Source of the DNA: Bursaphelenchus xylophilus
Lineage: Eukaryota; Nematoda; Chromadorea; Rhabditida; Aphelenchoididae
Direction: 5' to 3'
DNA length: 64,000 bases
Assembly: GCA_904066235.2 (NCBI GenBank)
Contig: CAJFCV020000002.1
Span: 3,472,001-3,536,000 of the forward strand
The notes under the pieces are model-generated. The model was not told the origin of the DNA. It saw only the letters and a program-made list of their open reading frames with translations, and made no database searches. The position numbers and the translations under genes were made by a program. Positions 1 through 9,872 of this stretch are shown in pieces. How positions within the stretch are numbered: the stretch's first letter is position 1; each line of letters starts with the position of its first letter.

Positions 1-230
1 AGTGATGCCCGAAGGCTTTCTCCGGTCTCAATCGCTTCTCGAAGTTTAGATGCAGTATTTTGGGCTAAAAGGAGATTTTCTTCTGGCTCCTTTTCGGTAT
101 ATTCTGTGTAACATGTCAACGTTGCGCTCTCCGTGAAGATTTTTGTAACTTTTTCTGATAATTGTGTGAGGATTGGTCGTAAATGCATGCTACGGGATAT
201 GTAACCTTTTTTAGATGGTTTCGTCTCCAT
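1..230 (-). CDS. Start of LTR-retrotransposon polyprotein ORF (partial)
   Basis: An open frame begins with ATG at 230 on the minus strand and runs without a stop to the window edge (76 codons). It begins METKPSKKGYISRSMHL and is rich in Lys, Glu and Thr. I do not recognise a conserved domain. The assignment rests on position: it follows an LTR (1157-1502), a tRNA-type primer binding site and a repeat-rich leader, which is where the gag or gag-pol ORF of an LTR element starts. The rest of the element lies outside the window, so neither intactness nor family (Gypsy versus Bel/Pao) can be judged. Confidence 0.5.
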   Translation of the reverse strand, partial: METKPSKKGYISRSMHLRPILTQLSEKVTKIFTESATLTCYTEYTEKEPEENLLLAQNTASKLREAIETGESLRAS

Positions 231-594
231 TGTAGTTGTTTGTGGTTTAAAGAAATAGAGATGAGTATAAAGAGTGAAGTAGTAAAAAGCTTAAACGAAA
301 CGTAGTAGTAATCCCACGACGAAAATTATGTTATGTTGTAAGGGGAATCGAAAAGTTTTGATGTAATTTTTTGGAGAGAATGGTTTTTTATTCTCGGGGT
401 TTTATAGTAAGAATTTTTTAAGTTTCACAATCTATAGTGTGAATTATAAGTTCGAAAATTTGCTATAAGGCCCGTTAATACAATAAAATTGGAATAAGTG
501 AGAAGGAAAAATATGTAACTAGTCCAAAAACAAAATAAACTGTGAAATGGCGAAGTGTAAAATATATAAATCAGTGTTGAAAAAGGCAAAATAG

Positions 595-835
595 TGGAGA
601 AAAACAAATAATAAAATAAATTGGAAATTTTGTAGCTTGTAACTGTAATGTAGATGAAAAATTCAAACTAAGTAATGGTGGAGAAAACAAAAATAAAAAT
701 AAATTGGAAATTTTGTAACTTATAAATGTAATGTGGATGAACAATTCAAACTAAGTAAGGGTGGAGAAAACAAAAATAAAAATAAATTTCGAAATTTTGC
801 AACTTATTAAGTCGGAGTGAGAAGGCAAAAATAAA
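595..835. repeat. Tandem repeat, about 84 bp x 2.8, in retroelement leader
   Basis: Three successive copies of an A-rich unit start at 595, 679 and 762, each with a TGGAGAAAACAAA-like start and an AATTGGAAATTTTGTA core. They lie between the putative LTR and the ORF start, so they belong to the untranslated leader of the retroelement. Confidence 0.7.
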
Positions 836-917
836 AATTTTACAAAGAAAATTTCCGAAATTATAGATTAACTAAAGATAAAACTGTTCTGGTTGTCTAC
901 CTGTACCACTTCCTGTA

Positions 918-1055
918 CCAGCGGTCTTGATTACCAGCGATCTTGAATCCACTTGAAACTTTCTTGATCTCCAGCGATCTTGAGTTGACTTGAAAATTGC
1001 TTGATCTCCAGCGATCTTGAGTAGACTTGAAAAATTGCTTGATCTCCAGCGATCA
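918..1055. repeat. Tandem repeat, about 37 bp x 4, in retroelement leader
   Basis: The core CCAGCGATCTTGA recurs at about 934, 971, 1008 and 1046, separated by GACTTGAAAATTGCTTGATC-like sequence. A 67-codon minus-strand open frame (931-1134) crosses it. That frame is probably a consequence of the repeat period rather than a gene, though a leader peptide cannot be excluded. Confidence 0.65.
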
Positions 1056-1134
1056 GATCTTCTTCATCAATTTCACCAACTGATGACGTCAACGAATGGC
1101 ACCAGCGTTCTTCTTTTCCACCAATAGCAGCCAA

Positions 1135-1153
1135 ATCACCGGCTGAGCCCCCA
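1135..1153 (-). other. Candidate primer binding site (proline-tRNA type)
   Basis: On the minus strand, three bases after the LTR end, the sequence reads TGGGGGCTCAGCCGG. It begins with the obligatory TGG and closely resembles the well-known proline-tRNA primer site class (TGGGGGCTC...CCGG). Its place directly inside the LTR boundary supports a priming role. The tRNA identity is an inference. Confidence 0.55.
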
Positions 1154-1156
1154 GTT

Positions 1157-1502
1157 TGTCGCCGCGACTCCGTGCGCTCGACAATGATAATTATTGTACT
1201 CCGTTGTACAATAATTTAAGATGTTGGTAACTCGATTGTTGACCAAACTTTATTCAAAACCTCAAACTTGGGTTAATAAACCAAAACAAAAAATATTCCC
1301 GATATATAATGAAATCGACAATTAAATATATAGAATATATAAAAATAAAGATCAAAAATTTATATAAAGAAATCGAGACGGCCCTATCCCGAAATTTGGC
1401 CTATCTAATTTTTAAATCTATTGGAAAGAAATTTTTTGGGAAAAGAAATTTTTGACGCACTTTACAGCAGGCGTCTTTAGGCTTTTCGCGGTGGTCGCGA
1501 CA
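1157..1502 (-). repeat. 5' long terminal repeat (LTR), 346 bp
   Basis: The segment is bounded by TGTCGC at 1157 and GCGACA at 1497-1502, a perfect 6-bp inverted repeat of the TG...CA type. It is AT-rich with several TATA-like stretches (1300-1370), as expected for an LTR promoter, and is followed inward by the primer binding site. The sequence beyond 1502 resembles the inner part of the MITE family found next door, so the element apparently landed in a MITE. The partner LTR lies outside the window, so the target duplication cannot be confirmed. Confidence 0.55.
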
Positions 1503-1565
1503 GCGAAGACGATGACAAATTTCTACATTATTTTCTATCCACATTATTTTCCCGACAGTCTGATA
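1503..1565. mobile_element. Half of a family-A MITE, cut by the LTR element
   Basis: It ends with ATTATTTTCCCGACAGTCTG followed by ATAT, the right terminal repeat of MITE family A. The matching left end is not found before the LTR, consistent with interruption by the retroelement. Confidence 0.55.
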
Positions 1566-1589
1566 TCACTCGGAGTAACTTATAGTTGT

Positions 1590-1738
1590 ATCATTCTGTC
1601 GGGAAAATAATGAGCACCTGTCGCTAAAAAAATGCATCGTCGCCGAGAAAATGAACTGTCAAAATCAAATCGCTTTTCATTTTATCGACACGATCGGTGC
1701 AGCGACAAATCCATATTATTTTTCCGACAGGCTGATAT
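1590..1738. mobile_element. Family-A MITE (TCAGTCTGTCGGGAAAATAA termini)
   Basis: About 150 bp with inverted ends, TCTGTCGGGAAAATAATGAGC on the left and TTATTTTTCCGACAGGCTGA on the right, flanked by TA. The interior (CGTCGCCGAGAAAATGAA..., GACACGATCGGTGCAGCGACA) is shared with more than ten other copies here. It is non-coding. The TA flanks suggest a Tc1/mariner-type non-autonomous element. Confidence 0.8.
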
Positions 1739-1761
1739 TATTTACATGCAGCAATATGTGT

Positions 1762-1991
1762 TACAGTTACGGACCTGATCCAGTGACAGAAAAAGTTCCA
1801 TTTTGCATCCGGGAAACATCAAAAAAATGTAGCAAAATACCTCCCTCTCCAAGTGAAGAAACTCCGATTTCAAAATCGCGCCCTTAAAAATGGAGTTCTT
1901 TACTTGGAGATGGAGGCGTTCCGCTACATTTTTTGATACTTCCCTGATGCAAAATGGTAGGTTTTTACCACTAGATCAGTCCGTCACTGTA
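1762..1991. mobile_element. Family-B MITE (CAGTGGCGGACCTGATCCAG termini)
   Basis: A 230-bp nearly palindromic element flanked by TA. The left end reads CAGTTACGGACCTGATCCAG and the right end is its inverse, ending CCGTCACTG. Four further copies occur (12060-12650 interrupted, 25631-25875, 27028-27264, 32803-33061). The TA target and CAGTG start resemble Tc1 ends, so it is probably a Tc1-like MITE. Confidence 0.8.
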
Positions 1992-1998
1992 CACTTAC

Positions 1999-3453
1999 CC
2001 AATTCACGTGCGGGAATGGCTTGAATCGCTTTTTAATTTCGTAATCCTCTCTGAAGATCCTTGTGATCGGATCCTCCAACAACCTGACCCTCTCACACAA
2101 CGCTCCACCAACAACTGGCAATCCCAGTTGGCAAACTGTCTCGTAAATCAACGCTAGGCCTGTTGAGAGTTCGCTAAATTTTGTTTCCGGCACACTTCGT
2201 GAGCTCAACGTTTTTAGGTTCCATGGCATGCCTGAGGCAATAATTGTCTCATCCGTAAGGCCGTCGAGGTCGTAATAAATAAATGGGATGGACAGAGCAT
2301 GAACCATCGCCAGTTGACAGGGATTCCCGCTGTAGACGAGAGCCACTTCGATTTGCTCCTTTTTCAGGGTGTCCATGAGGTTGCTGTTGATCAGCTGAAA
2401 GAAAATTTTTGCCAAATTTTGGTTGAGGTCCTTCTATGAATTCTAAATTTATAAACTGCGTATACAAGCCGTGCGCCGCGAAAAAAAGGTCTACGCACTT
2501 TATGGAGAGCCTCAGTCTGTCGGGAAAATAATGAATTGTGTCGTGGCAAAATCATCTTTTCACTTTAGCGACAAGAATCTACCCAGCGACAGTACTCATT
2601 ATTTTCCCGACAGACACTGATATTTTCATAAAGTGCGTAGACCAAAAAAGCGAAAAATTTGAATTTTATCATGAACGCAGCTTGCATTTTCTCAGTGTTC
2701 CCCTATTTTCGCTCACGCACAGTGCATTTTGTTTTTCACACTGCGCAAACTTGAAAAAGCGGTTTGAACTGTGCGAATTATTGGGCTAAACCGCAGCGAC
2801 TTTTTTGGCCTTTTTCGCACCGCACAGTGCAAGTTGTGCGACACAATCCTTTTCGGAACATTTTGCACTGTGCAATTTCTTTTCGCAGGCCCAAAATTCG
2901 TTGAGAAAAGCTGGAGTCGCTGCGATATTGGACTTGCACGGTGCAAAAGGTCAAAAATGCACGCCGCAAAAAAAGGGTTTTGTGCACGGTGCAAAAACTA
3001 AAAGTGCACGGTGCAAATTGGGGCCTCCAAAATTCGCCTTCTTACCTTGTAACAGGAGGCATTATAACCGGCCCAATATGGATGATTATAGGCGTCCAGC
3101 TGATAATTTCTCTCCCAAGGTACCGAGCTTCCCACCCGTTCAATTGGCCCGTAAAGTTCCCTGAAAATCGAGGGTAAACTTTTACAAAAACAAAAATCTT
3201 ACTGTGGCAGTAAATTCTTGACAATCTTCTCTTTGACCAGGTGAAGCCGCGGCTTCACCAGCCTCGGCTCTTCGGGAATCAAAATCGGCTTCACTGTGAT
3301 GACATTGTGATGCCTGAGGGCGATTTGTTGCGCCAGGAATTCGAAAACGTGCCGGTCGAATTGGTTGGTCCCGTGGAGGAAGAACAGAACGTTGGCGGAG
3401 AAGGCGCAGTGGATTTGGAGTAGAAGTAATAGCAAGGTGGGAGTTTTGAACAT
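1999..3453 (-). CDS. UDP-glycosyltransferase (UGT), 5' three exons only
   Basis: UGTs transfer sugar from UDP-sugars to small lipophilic substrates in the ER and act in detoxification. Three minus-strand exons join in phase: 3203-3453 (ATG at 3453), 3046-3160 and 1999-2394, 254 codons in all, with TTTTCAG acceptors and GTAAG donors. Exon 1 starts with a signal peptide (MFKTPTLLLLLLQIHCAFSA) followed by NVLFFLHGTNQFDRHVFEFL, typical of nematode UGT N-termini. Exon 2 adds PWERNYQLDAYNHPYWAG, and exon 3 has VALVYSGNPCQLAMVHAL and FIYYDLDGL. The UDP-binding C-terminal half and transmembrane tail are absent. Exon 3 ends at a good donor, so the remaining exons, if any, lie beyond the LTR element and the window edge. 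Intron 2 holds nested MITEs and a cluster of GCACNGTGC palindromes. The gene is either split by a large intron or broken by the retroelement. Confidence 0.85.
2489..2642. mobile_element. Nested MITEs: family A inside a family-D element
   Basis: The outer inverted repeat GTCTACGCACTTTAT (2489) / ATAAAGTGCGTAGAC (ending 2642) encloses a complete short family-A MITE (2513-2620, CAGTCTGTCGGGAAAATAATG ends). Solo family-D ends recur at 10147, 14336, 16036, 16460 and 59455. The nesting dates D as older than A at this site, in UGT intron 2. Confidence 0.65.
2718..3018. repeat. Cluster of GCACNGTGC palindromes in UGT intron 2
   Basis: About ten copies of the 9-bp palindrome GCAC-N-GTGC, or one-mismatch variants, spaced 20-50 bp apart with no coding potential. 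Several short open frames cross the cluster but share no frame or codon pattern. Confidence 0.75.
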
Positions 3454-4141
3454 GGAGAGAGTGAAGTTATGGGGTAGAAGAGGAAATTTGAGGCCTGAAA
3501 AATGAGGTTTTAGAGCGATTTTTTGAGCGAAAATTGGATTTTTGGGGCGATTTTTGGAGGAAAATAAAAATTTTTGACCTATTTTTTTGATGGAAAATAG
3601 GATTTTTAACCGATTCTTTGATGGGAAATTTAATTTTTGGAGGAAAATAAAAAATTTTAACTCATATTTTTAAAAGAGAAAAAATTTTTTTTTGATCAAA
3701 AATTGGATTTTTAACCGATTTTTTAAGAGAAAATTTGATTTTTAAACCGATTTTTAATTGAAAATGGGATTTTTTAATTCCAAATTTTGATAAAAAAATA
3801 AAATTTTAACCGGTTTTTGCAGAAAAGTTGAATTTCTAATACCGTAAAAATGGATTTTTCGGACGAAAAAAATGTAATTTTAATCAAGATTTCGCATAAA
3901 AAATTTAAAAAATAAATTGAAAAATCCTATTTTGCCTAAATTTTTCAAGTAAATCCGTAATTTAAAAATAGAAAATCGAGATCAAAAAATTTAAAAAAAA
4001 TATTTTTTTTTTATTCCAAAAAAATTTTCTTAATTTTTTCCACACCAACTACCCCAATAATTTTTAAAAATCTCGTAGTTCAACGCTCACGTAAGGTCTC
4101 GTAAGATTTCCGAGACGAAACTCACTTCGAGAACTTGAGAA
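3454..4141. other. Divergent intergenic region
   Basis: 688 bp between the UGT start (minus) and the candidate secreted-peptide start (plus), so it should hold both promoters. It is made of AT-rich, imperfectly repeated GATTTTT-type sequence. I see no clear TATA box. Confidence 0.6.
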
Positions 4142-7100
4142 ATGGCCGATTTCCTCTCATTTTTCTCTGCCACTCTCTTGGTTTTGTGCGCTCTCGCGGT
4201 CGCGCAACCTTTGACCGGTAAAATAAACAAGAAAAGAGGCCGTTGGGCAAACAGTGGATACAGAATTGACCTCGTGCACTTTTATTGGATTTGATAGATC
4301 AGAAAGAAAAACGAATCCACATTATTTTCCCGACAGACATCTAATTCAAATAATATCAGTCGGTCGGAAAAATAATGAGCACAATTTTGCAACATCGATC
4401 CTCTTCGCTGACGTGAAAAGAAATTTGATTTTGCCGCGATTCATTTTCCCGGCGGCGATGCGATTTTCGATCCGACAGAGTGCTCATTATTTTCCCGACA
4501 AACTGATATAAGCAATTAGAAAACAAGTACGATTGGATTCATGCGAACACGTATTTTACAAGAATTTCGGAGTATCATAACCACATTTTTTTACTAGCTG
4601 ACGAGAGAGTATGCGAAATGAGGAGAGCGGTCATAGAGAAAACACTTTTTGGCCTTATCTTTGCCAGTTTTGCTTGGAAATAATTGATTTTTGCGGGGAA
4701 CTTACCCAATGTTTTAGGAATACATATATTTTTTCGAAAGAAATGAAAAATAATTTTTTCAAAAAAAAAAAATATAATTTTTATTGGCTAAGCCAATATG
4801 AATTCAATATAAAACAGATGTCTTCAGAAATTTGCAAAGATCCGTGCTATGTGTAAATATAAACAATGGAAAAACGGCGCAAAAAATGTGTGAACTTGTC
4901 ATCTGCAGCATCGCCGAATTAATTTTTCTCAAATCTGAGCGATAAGAGTGCAGTAAATTCGTTGAGATGGCCGCTAGAATTCTATGCTTAAGATGCATGG
5001 AGGTATTTTTACACATAATTTTTTATCATATCAGTCTGTCGGGAAAATAACGGCGGATCGTCGCATCAAAATGTCTCGCCTCACCGCTATCGTGCGATAA
5101 ATCCCCAGCTTCGGCAGCCGTCGCAAAGCGATGATGGGCGATTCCGAGGCGCGACGATCCGCCGTTATTTTCCCGACAGACTGATAAAATAATGAGCGAT
5201 GTTTTTGCCTCGACACGGTTCGTTTTCTCGGCAGGATGCAATTTTTGATGCGACAGAGTGCTCATTATTTCCCGACAGACAGATATTTGCTATTTCCGGC
5301 CTTTTTCGAAATTTCCGGAGCCCGGTCCGGGCCATGTCTAACAAGTGAAATTACCCAAATGCAACACTCAGATTTCCGGTAGATTTTGAGCACAAGCTCG
5401 AACTTCTTGTCACACCCTGTAAAATCTGAGCGTCGCACTTTTGATAGCAGCCGCTTAGTGTTACGCATTTTACAAAATTTTTACAAATTCCTAATTTTTT
5501 CAACAAATGAAGATCACAAATTGTTCGTTATAGAAATGTAGAGAGCTTTTACGATATGGCAATTTGTCATACCGAGATTTTTCCACTAAATGTCTTTTTT
5601 TACATATTTATCTTATATTATTTATAACGACATTTTTATTAGTTGTTTTTTTGCAAAAATGTCATTAAAATGGGCAAAATTTTATAAAATAAAATAAAAA
5701 TATTTTTTCAAATTATTACGTGACTTTTAACGAAGACTTTCCTCAGGGCATGAGACTTTTCTATCTTTGGGTTTGCATATAATAGACGCCTAATTGTGGG
5801 CCACAATTTCCATGGGTTTGTCTGCGAATTTGAATGGAGGGGTGGCAAAAGAAACTTCAGTTTTTTGGGTGCTGAAAAAACGGTAGTTTCAATTCATACG
5901 TAAATTTCATACCGTATTTTATCTTGTCAGTCTGTCGGGAAAATAATGAGGATCGGGGCATCGAAAATCGTCGCCGAGAAAATGAATTGTCTCGCGGCAA
6001 ATTCAAATTGCTTTTTACTTCGATTGGCGCTGCGAAATTGCGATCACTATTTTCTCGACAAAATGATGTATGTATTATAAAATTATAAATATGAATAGCA
6101 TATATGCCTATATTTTAATCCCTAAAAAAGGGCTTTTCTTTGTAGGACAGACCACTCTACAGTATGAATAGGTATGATACTTTTCGTGCCTTAAATTTAA
6201 TTCTGCCGTGACACAATTCATTTTCTCGGCGGCGCTACCGATTTTTTATGCAACAGAGTGCACATTATTTTCCCGACAGACTGAAATAGCAAATAATTTT
6301 TTGGTCTCTTGCGATTCGTTGTACAGAGGTTCTTATGTATTATTTTTTATTTTTCTTTTCTCAATTTCTCTCATTTTCCCTGTTGTCAGCGCTATTTACA
6401 TACCTTCTTTAAAACTACAAAATTCCCCATCAACCTAAACACAACATATTCACATGTTTGATGGCGCAAGTAGGATGATCCTTGAGCCGTCCAAATGGGC
6501 AATACACTTTGTGCCCTCTTATTTGCTGAACTCTACCCTCTAATCGTCCACCTTTCCCCTCTAATTTGTGAATGGCGCCCTCTAATATAGATGCCCTCTA
6601 ATGGAAACTGAACTGTGCCCTCCGAAAAATTGAATCGACGCCCTCTGATTTTATTTTCCCAAAATGGTATTGTTTCCTTACATAGCAGTGTAAGAATGCA
6701 GAGTAGTAGTGTTAAGTAGTAATTTTTGAAAATTTTGGGTGAGGTATCGATTCATGGGTAATTTGGGGTGCTGAATTCGAAAATGACATTCATTTTTCAT
6801 GATTGTAACTTTTTTCTTAAATAGTAGTGTTAAGTAGTAATTTTTGAAAATTTTGGTTGAGCTATCGATTCATAGGTAATTTGAGGTGCTGAATTCGAAA
6901 ATGACATTCATTTTTTATGATTGTAACTTTTTTCTTAAATAGTAGTGTTAAGTAGTAATTTTTGAAAATTTTGGTTGAGCTATCGATTCATAGGTAATTT
7001 GAGGTGCTGAATTCGAAAATGACATTCATTTTTCACGATTGTTACTTTTTTCTTAAATAGTAGTGTTAAGTAGTAATTTTTGAAAAATTTGGGTGAGGTA

Positions 7101-9872
7101 TCGATTCATAGGTAATTTGGGGTGCTGAATTCGAAAATGACATTCATTTTTCATGATTGTAACTTTTTTCTTAAATAGTAGTGTTAAGTAGTAATTTTTG
7201 AAAATTTTGGTTGAGCTATCGATTCATAGGTAATTTGAGGTGCTGAATTCGAAAATGACATTCATTTTTTATGATTGTAACTTTTTTCTTAAATAGTAGT
7301 GTTAAGTAGTAATTTTTGAAAATTTTGGTTGAGCTATCGATTCATAGGTAATTTGAGGTGCTGAATTCGAAAATGACATTCATTTTTCACGATTGTTACT
7401 TTTTTCTTAAATAGTAGTGTTAAGTAGTAATTTTTGAAAAATTTGGGTGAGGTATCGATTCATAGGTAATTTGGGGTGCTGAATTCGAAAATGACATTCA
7501 TTTTTCATGATTGTAACTTTTTTCTTAAATAGTAGTGTTAAGTAGTAATTTTTGAAAATTTTGGTTGAGCTATCGATTCATAGGTAATTTGAGGTGCTGA
7601 ATTCGAAAATGACATTCATTTTTCACGATTGTTACTTTTTTCTTAAATAGTAGTGTTAAGTAGTAATTTTTGAAAAATTTGGGTGAGGTATCGATTCATA
7701 GGTAATTTGGGGTGCTGAATTCGAAAATGACATTCATTTTTCATGATTGTAACTTTTTTCTTAAATAGTAGTGTTAAGTAGTAATTTTTGAAAAATTTGG
7801 GTGAGGTATCGATTCATAGGTAATTTGGGGTGCTGAATTCGAAAATGACATTCATTTTTCATGATTGTAACTTTTTTCTTAAATAGTAGTGTTAAGTAGT
7901 AATTTTTGAAAAATTTGGGTGAGGTATCGATTCATAGGTAATTTGGGGTGCTGAATTCGAAAATGACATTCATTTTTCATGATTGTAACTTTTTTCTTAA
8001 ATAGTAGTGTTAAGTAGTAATTTTTGAAAAATTTGGGTGAGGTATCGATTCATAGGTAATTTGGGGTGCTGAATTCGAAAATGACATTCATTTTTCATGA
8101 TTGTAACTTTTTTCTTAAATAGTAGTGTTAAGTAGTAATTTTTGAAAAATTTGGGTGAGGTATCGATTCATAGGTAATTTGGGGTGCTGCATGTGTTATT
8201 GTTGATTCAAAAACTGTGTTCAGCTTCTGTAGTTTTTATTTACCTCCAATCTGATGGCAGAAGAATTTCCGCTCAAAAATTTCTGTCAAACCTGGCATAG
8301 CGGCAGGCTATCCCAAGCCAAACAATTTGATCGCAGAAAAATTTCTGTCAAACCCCGCCCATTTTGGCGCGCTCGATGAAGGACAGAAGCAATACCGATG
8401 ATGACCAGAAGTAATAATTGCATGAGGAAAAATCTTGTTGGATAATAAAACGAAGTTGCTCAAAGACTTAAATTAGCAGAAAAACTTTACGAAATTTATT
8501 ATAAAAATACTTCTCTTTAGACAACATAGTTATATTTTTTCAATTTTTTGTCATAAAAAGAAAAAACCCATCGTACCATTTTTGTTTGTAACCTTGCACT
8601 TAACTAACTATTCATCAAAAAATAAAATAAAAACAAAGAAATCACAACTTTACAGCACAACTCAATTCTGGACCCCAAATTACCTATAAATCGATACCTC
8701 ACCCAAATTTTTCAAAAATTACTATCTAACACTACTATTTAAGAAAAAAGTTACAATCATAAAAAATGAATGTCATTTTCGAATTCAGCACCCCAAATTA
8801 CCCATAAACCGATAGCTCAACCAAAGTTTTCAAAAATTACTACTTAACACTACTATTTAAGAAAAAAGTAACAATCATAAAAAATGAATGTCATTTTCGA
8901 AATCAGCACCCCAAATTACCTATAAATCGATAGCTCAACCAAAATTTTCAAAAATCACTACTTAACACTACTATTTTAGAAAAAAGTTACAATCATGAAA
9001 AATGAATGTCATTTTCGAATTCAGCACCCCAAATTACCTATGAATCGATACCTCAACCAAAATTTTCAAAAATTACTACTTAACACTACTATTTAAGAAA
9101 AAAGTTACAATCATAAAAAATGAATGTCATTTTCGAATTCAGCACCCCAAATTACCTATAAATCGATAGCTCAACCAAAATTTTCAAAAATTACTACTTA
9201 ACACTACTATTTAAGAAAAAAGTTACAATCATAAAAAATGAATGTCATTTTCGAATTCAGCACCCCAAATTACCCATGAATCGATACCTCACCCAAAATT
9301 TTCAAAAATTACTACTTAACACTACTACTCTGCATTCTTACACTACTATGTAAGGAAACAATACCATTTTGGGAAAATAAAATCAGAGGGCGTCGATTCA
9401 ATTTTTCGGAGGGCACAGTTCAGTTTCCATTAGAGGGCATCTATATTAGAGGGCGCCATTCACAAATTAGAGGGGAAAGGTGGACGATTAGAGGGTAGAG
9501 TTCAGCAAATAAGAGGGCGCCCATTTGATCGTCCCGTCCAAATCCTCTCAACCTCTTCCACAAACTCCCCTTAAATTTAATATTTAAATACTCGACCGCA
9601 TCATGCACATATTAGTCGTGTATATGTACTATAAATAAAGTTTTTTTTCGAAGAGACCCCTTATGATGACAAACATCTTTACTGCATAAAAAATGATAAA
9701 AATATTGTGTTCTGTTTGTTTTGGCGTCTAGTTTCAAGGTAACCGGAGCCACCTGCTCACGCAGGTGGACAACTTTGGAGGAGAAATAATCGAATATATT
9801 ATGTTAGGGAAATGTTTTGTTGGGAAATGTCGGAAAAGAATGTTCTCGTTGTTGTCGAAGTTGTCGAATTAA
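4142..9872 (+). CDS. Candidate small secreted peptide precursor, two exons
   Basis: Exon 1 (4142-4217) encodes a clear signal peptide (MADFLSFFSATLLVLCALAV, then AQPLT) and ends at G|GTAAAA. The first downstream reading that fits its phase is 9739-9872, giving NRSHLLTQVDNFGGEIIEYI, then MLGKCFVGKCRKRMFSLLSK and LSN before TAA, for a 69-residue precursor with two Cys and a basic KCRKR. The acceptor TTTCAAG is weaker than the usual TTTTCAG. The 5.5 kb intron is almost all transposon: family-A MITEs and the 3 kb foldback at 6497-9534. Exon 1 is well supported as a signal-peptide exon; the link to exon 2 is inference, and extra exons could be missed. I do not recognise the family. Confidence 0.35.
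4354..4509. mobile_element. Family-A MITE
   Basis: Inverted termini ATCAGTCGGTCGGAAAAATA and TTATTTTCCCGACAAACTGA, with the standard interior in reverse orientation. A further isolated right end (CACATTATTTTCCCGACAGA) sits just before it at about 4318-4338, so this may be a tandem or partial second copy. It lies in the intron of the candidate peptide gene. Confidence 0.75.
4595..4740 (+). repeat. Family-E dispersed repeat
   Basis: Contains GACGAGAGAGTATGCGAAAT, GGAGAGCGGTCATAGAGAAA and the following TTTGGCC...CTTTGCCAGTTT block seen at about ten sites in the window. No ORF. Its nature is unknown. Confidence 0.6.
5030..5286. mobile_element. Two adjacent family-A MITEs (different interiors)
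   Basis: 5030-5187 has full TCAGTCTGTCGGGAAAATAA ends but a distinct interior (GCGATGATGGGCGATTCCGA...), here called subtype A2. Immediately after, 5187-5286 carries a standard interior and the right end TTATTTCCCGACAGACAGAT, sharing or overlapping the first copy's end. Confidence 0.7.
5927..6066. mobile_element. Family-A MITE, diverged
   Basis: Left end CAGTCTGTCGGGAAAATAAT at 5928 and degraded right end CTATTTTCTCGACAAAATGA. The interior GTCGCCGAGAAAATGAATTG matches other copies. Confidence 0.7.
6210..6286. mobile_element. Family-A MITE, right half only
   Basis: The segment has CATTTTCTCGGCGGCG and the right end ATTATTTTCCCGACAGACTG, with no recognisable left end. Confidence 0.55.
6488..6496. 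repeat. Target site duplication, left copy (CGTCCAAAT)
   Basis: The 9-bp CGTCCAAAT lies immediately left of the foldback element and recurs in direct orientation at 9535-9543 immediately to its right. Confidence 0.65.
6704..8188 (+). repeat. 118-bp tandem array, about 12.6 copies
   Basis: TAGTAGTGTTAAGTAGTAAT recurs exactly every 118 bp, at 6704, 6822, 6940, 7058 and so on to 8120. Units fall into types marked by GGGTGAGGTATC or GGTTGAGCTATC and by CATGATTGTAAC or CACGATTGTTAC. These alternate in blocks at the left and become uniform towards 8188, showing recent higher-order expansion. Confidence 0.95.
8189..8672. other. Unique spacer of the foldback element
   Basis: 484 bp between the two opposed arrays, with a short internal repeat AGAAAAATTTCTGTCAAACC-like (about 8257-8290 and 8334-8355). 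No ORF of note. Confidence 0.6.
8673..9335 (-). repeat. 118-bp tandem array, inverted, about 5.6 copies
   Basis: Reverse-complement copies of the left-arm unit (ACTACTTAACACTACTATTT every 118 bp). It has about half as many units as the left arm, so the arms have changed length independently. Confidence 0.93.
9535..9543. repeat. Target site duplication, right copy (CGTCCAAAT)
   Basis: Direct copy of the 9-mer at 6488-6496. Confidence 0.65.

Larger units (their letters stand above)
6497..9534. mobile_element. 3.0 kb foldback element, probably Mutator-like, non-autonomous
   Basis: The two arms are inverted copies. The left arm runs from 6497 through TTGCTGAACTCTACCCTCTA and the GGCGCCCTCTAA-type segment into a 118-bp array. 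The right arm mirrors it from 8673 to 9534. The outermost 22 bp are only partly inverted (GG-C-...GCCCTC). A perfect 9-bp direct duplication CGTCCAAAT flanks it. Long arms with 9-bp duplications are characteristic of Mutator-like elements; that class assignment is inference. No transposase frame is present. The element sits in the intron of the candidate peptide gene. Confidence 0.7.
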
